From Isosphaera sp. (GTDB taxonomy: Bacteria; Planctomycetota; Planctomycetia; Gemmatales; Gemmataceae): a DNA stretch of 64,000 nucleotides. The first letter of the stretch is position 1; each line of letters starts with the position of its first letter. The notes under the pieces are model-generated. The model was not told where the DNA came from. It worked only from the letters and a program-made list of their open reading frames with translations, and made no database searches. The stretch lies in NCBI GenBank assembly GCA_013822345.1, contig PNKH01000013.1, positions 34,441 through 98,440 on the forward strand, written 5' to 3'. The translations under genes and the position numbers were made by a program. Shown here one piece after another: positions 62,424 through 64,000 of this stretch.

Positions 62424-63328
62424 CGGGGTTGCTTCTCCGGGTGCAGGTACACGAAACTCTTCCCGAGCCGGCCGCCGTAGTTCCCGGCCGAGATCGTCAG
62501 CAGTCCCGGCACGTCCCGGCTCGCCGCGATCGCCGCCTGCGTCGCCGCCGCGATCGTCGCGAGGTCCGGGCCGTTGATGATGATCTCCTGCACGCTCGCC
62601 ACCCCGTCCGGCAGCCGCGATGCCACCCCGTCCTTGCCGCGGAGCGTCGGGCAGTACTCCGCGTAGGTGCTGGCGATCGCGAACGGGTACTTGCTCCCCG
62701 CCTTGCTCCCGCTCGCCGCCACCCCGCCCGGGAACGGCAGGATCACCCCCGGCACCCGCCCCGCCGCCTCGCCAGCCTTCATCGCCGCGTCGAGGGCCGC
62801 GTCCGCGGTCGCCCCGAAGAACCACAGGTTCCCGCCCATCAGCCCGTCCGCCCACCCACACCGCCGCTCCACCACGAACTCCCCGCTCAGGATCGGCACC
62901 ACCCAGCACCGCCGCCCGTGCCGCTCCGCCGCGTACTGGTGCCCGTCCCCGAAGTAACTCACCTTCCGCCCGAGCGGGAACCACTTCTCCTCCGACGGCA
63001 GCACGTTGAACGCCGCCGCCGTCGGGCACGGCAGGACGTTCTGGCACACCCGCACCAGCAGCGCCCGCTCCAGCCGTGCCTCGCGATCCTTGTGGAACCG
63101 CGGGACGTGGAACGCCACGACCGCCCCCGGCCGGCCGTCCGGCGTCTCGGACGCGTCGAGGTACCGGTCGAGGCCGGCCTCGCAGTCGCACATGATCGAG
63201 CTGCTCGCGTTCCCGGTGCACGCCGCGACCGCCCGGTCCACCCAGTACCGGTCCCGGGCGGTCACCAGGACCGCGGCGTAGATGCTGCGGAACGCTTCCG
63301 CGTAGGTGTCGTCGACGGCGGCGGGCAT
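62420..63328 (-). CDS. ftr: Formylmethanofuran:tetrahydromethanopterin formyltransferase Ftr
   Basis: A 302-aa enzyme of archaeal type that moves a formyl group between methanofuran and tetrahydromethanopterin. In bacteria it is part of the Fhc/H4MPT pathway for formaldehyde oxidation. Family motifs are DDTYAEAFRS (6-15), CDCEAGLDRYLDASETPDGR, VCQNVLPCPTAAAFN, FGDGHQY, VPILSGEFVVE, GGNLWFFGATA, PGVILPFPGGVAASGSKAGSKY, YCPTLRGKDG and ISAGNYGGRLGK. It is the usual length. Planctomycetes are known to carry H4MPT genes. Other pathway genes are not in the window. A small membrane gene is coupled to it by a GTGA overlap. Confidence 0.92.
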   Translation of the reverse strand: MPAAVDDTYAEAFRSIYAAVLVTARDRYWVDRAVAACTGNASSSIMCDCEAGLDRYLDASETPDGRPGAVVAFHVPRFHKDREARLERALLVRVCQNVLPCPTAAAFNVLPSEEKWFPLGRKVSYFGDGHQYAAERHGRRCWVVPILSGEFVVERRCGWADGLMGGNLWFFGATADAALDAAMKAGEAAGRVPGVILPFPGGVAASGSKAGSKYPFAIASTYAEYCPTLRGKDGVASRLPDGVASVQEIIINGPDLATIAAATQAAIAASRDVPGLLTISAGNYGGRLGKSFVYLHPEKQPR

Positions 63329-63397
63329 CGGGTCGGCTCCGGGGCGGGGATAAACTCGATCTTAGGGACCCCTCACCGGCAGCTTATCCGTTCCGGG

Positions 63398-63403
63398 TAC
63401 ACT
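63398..63403 (+). promoter_or_regulatory. Putative -10 element (GGGTACACT)
   Basis: TACACT preceded by GGG lies 67 bases before the ATG of the PepSY-like protein gene. It is another example of the recurrent GGTACA(A/C)T pattern, without a clear -35. Confidence 0.4.
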
Positions 63404-63469
63404 GTCCCCACGGCCGGCCGCTCGCCCGCCCCGGGCGCGGCCGGCCGGACCCCGACGGAGGAGAGACCG

Positions 63470-63982
63470 ATGCGTCACCTGGCGACGGCGGCCCTGGCGG
63501 CGTTCGCCCTCACCCTGCCCGCCCGGGCGGACGAGGAGAAGGTCCCGCCCGACAAGATCCCGAAGGCGGTGATGGACGCCCTGCAGGCCAAGTTCCCGAA
63601 GGCCAAGATCGACAAGTGCACCCGGGCCAAGGAGGACGGGGCCGTCGTCTACGACATCGAGTTCACGCAAGACGGCCGGAAGTGCGAGGCGGACATCAAG
63701 GAGGACGGAACTTACATCAACTACGAGAAGGAGATCCCGGCCAAGGACCTGCCCAAGGCGGCCCGCGACGCCCTCGACAAGCGGTACCCCAAGGCCACCT
63801 TCAAGGAGGTCATGGAGGAGACGGAGGTGAAGGGGAAGGACGAGAAGGTCGCCGCCTACGAGGTCGTCCTGGAGACGGCAGACAAGAAGGAGGTCGAGGT
63901 GAAGGTGTCGCCCGACGGCAAGATCCTCGAGGACTCCGGGGCCGGGAAGAAGGACGAGAAGAAGAAGGACGGCAAGGAGTGA
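63470..63982 (+). CDS. Secreted PepSY-like protein
   Basis: A 170-aa protein with a signal peptide (MRHLATAALAAFALTLPARA). Two similar alpha/beta units follow: IPKAVMDALQAKFPKAKIDK then VYDIEFTQDGRKCEADIKED, and LPKAARDALDKRYPKATFKE then AYEVVLETADKKEVEVKV. These are PepSY-like (BLIP-type) folds, typically protease-inhibiting or metal-related and often of unknown role. The C-terminal 15 residues are a Lys/Glu/Asp tail. ATG 63470 has GGAGGA 7 bases upstream. The gene ends 18 bases before the window end. Confidence 0.85.
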   Translation: MRHLATAALAAFALTLPARADEEKVPPDKIPKAVMDALQAKFPKAKIDKCTRAKEDGAVVYDIEFTQDGRKCEADIKEDGTYINYEKEIPAKDLPKAARDALDKRYPKATFKEVMEETEVKGKDEKVAAYEVVLETADKKEVEVKVSPDGKILEDSGAGKKDEKKKDGKE

Positions 63983-64000
63983 TCCCGTCGGGCCCCCCGT

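Overview
The window is very GC-rich (roughly 70 % by eye), and its gene content points to a planctomycete of the Gemmataceae type. The main signs are four DUF1559 proteins (three with a prepilin-type FTLIELLVV leader), a TIGR04137-like small basic protein, a PF07638-type ECF sigma factor, two large multidomain Ser/Thr kinases, an RTX-like surface protein whose N terminus carries the planctomycete LExRxxPA motif, and archaeal-type C1 chemistry (formyltransferase Ftr). I see no rRNA, tRNA, CRISPR array, transposase or prophage gene. Most of the sequence is chromosomal housekeeping and planctomycete-specific accessory genes.

Layout. 0.5-7.2 kb: primary-type sigma factor behind a consensus promoter, PhnD-like binding protein, DUF1559 prepilin-like protein, kinase with a beta-propeller tail, small membrane protein. 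7.2-15.6 kb (minus strand): PQQ-type propeller, YkgJ-like Cys-cluster protein, ThyX, HpnE, GNAT enzyme, zinc-ribbon/anchored protein, an 80-aa + HEPN-like gene pair, LarA. 15.6-20.3 kb: two DUF1559-lipoprotein cassettes, the small basic protein, and a HPPK-SDR fusion. 20.5-28.7 kb: zinc-ribbon/CBS protein, 2-oxoacid:acceptor oxidoreductase (KorB, KorA), a lipoprotein, a PDZ protein, a second CBS protein, a phosphoesterase and a methyltransferase. 28.7-36.5 kb: a REase-like + PIN gene pair, three membrane proteins, a large RTX-like protein divergent from an ECF sigma factor. 36.6-50 kb: a kinase-ATPase-TPR protein, a glycerol cluster (GlpK, a reverse membrane protein, GlpD), EttA, and a MacB/LolCDE-type ABC pair. 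50-59 kb: an ABC/Gld-like operon (ATPase, permease, GldG-like protein, giant DUF4340 protein). 59-64 kb: homoserine dehydrogenase, a polytopic membrane protein, Ftr with a small membrane partner, and a PepSY-like secreted protein.

The outstanding signal is not a gene. At least nineteen long inverted repeats (arms mostly 20-40 bp, usually perfect or with one mismatch) sit at gene junctions. They belong to several unrelated sequence families, some present two or three times here. They supply stop codons (two proteins end SEPEA or SEPDA from family A) and Shine-Dalgarno sequences (family B, before hpnE and the phosphoesterase). Two of them lie inside conserved enzymes, in frame: one in hpnE and one in homoserine dehydrogenase. 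Other points worth attention are the two uncharacterised two-gene nuclease-like modules (HEPN-like and REase/PIN-like), a folate-enzyme fusion whose SDR half lacks its catalytic Tyr, a DUF1559 protein with a polytopic anchor, and a recurring GGTACA(A/C)T -10-type promoter.

All starts were chosen by reading Shine-Dalgarno spacing, overlaps and signal sequences; family calls come from motif recognition without database searching.
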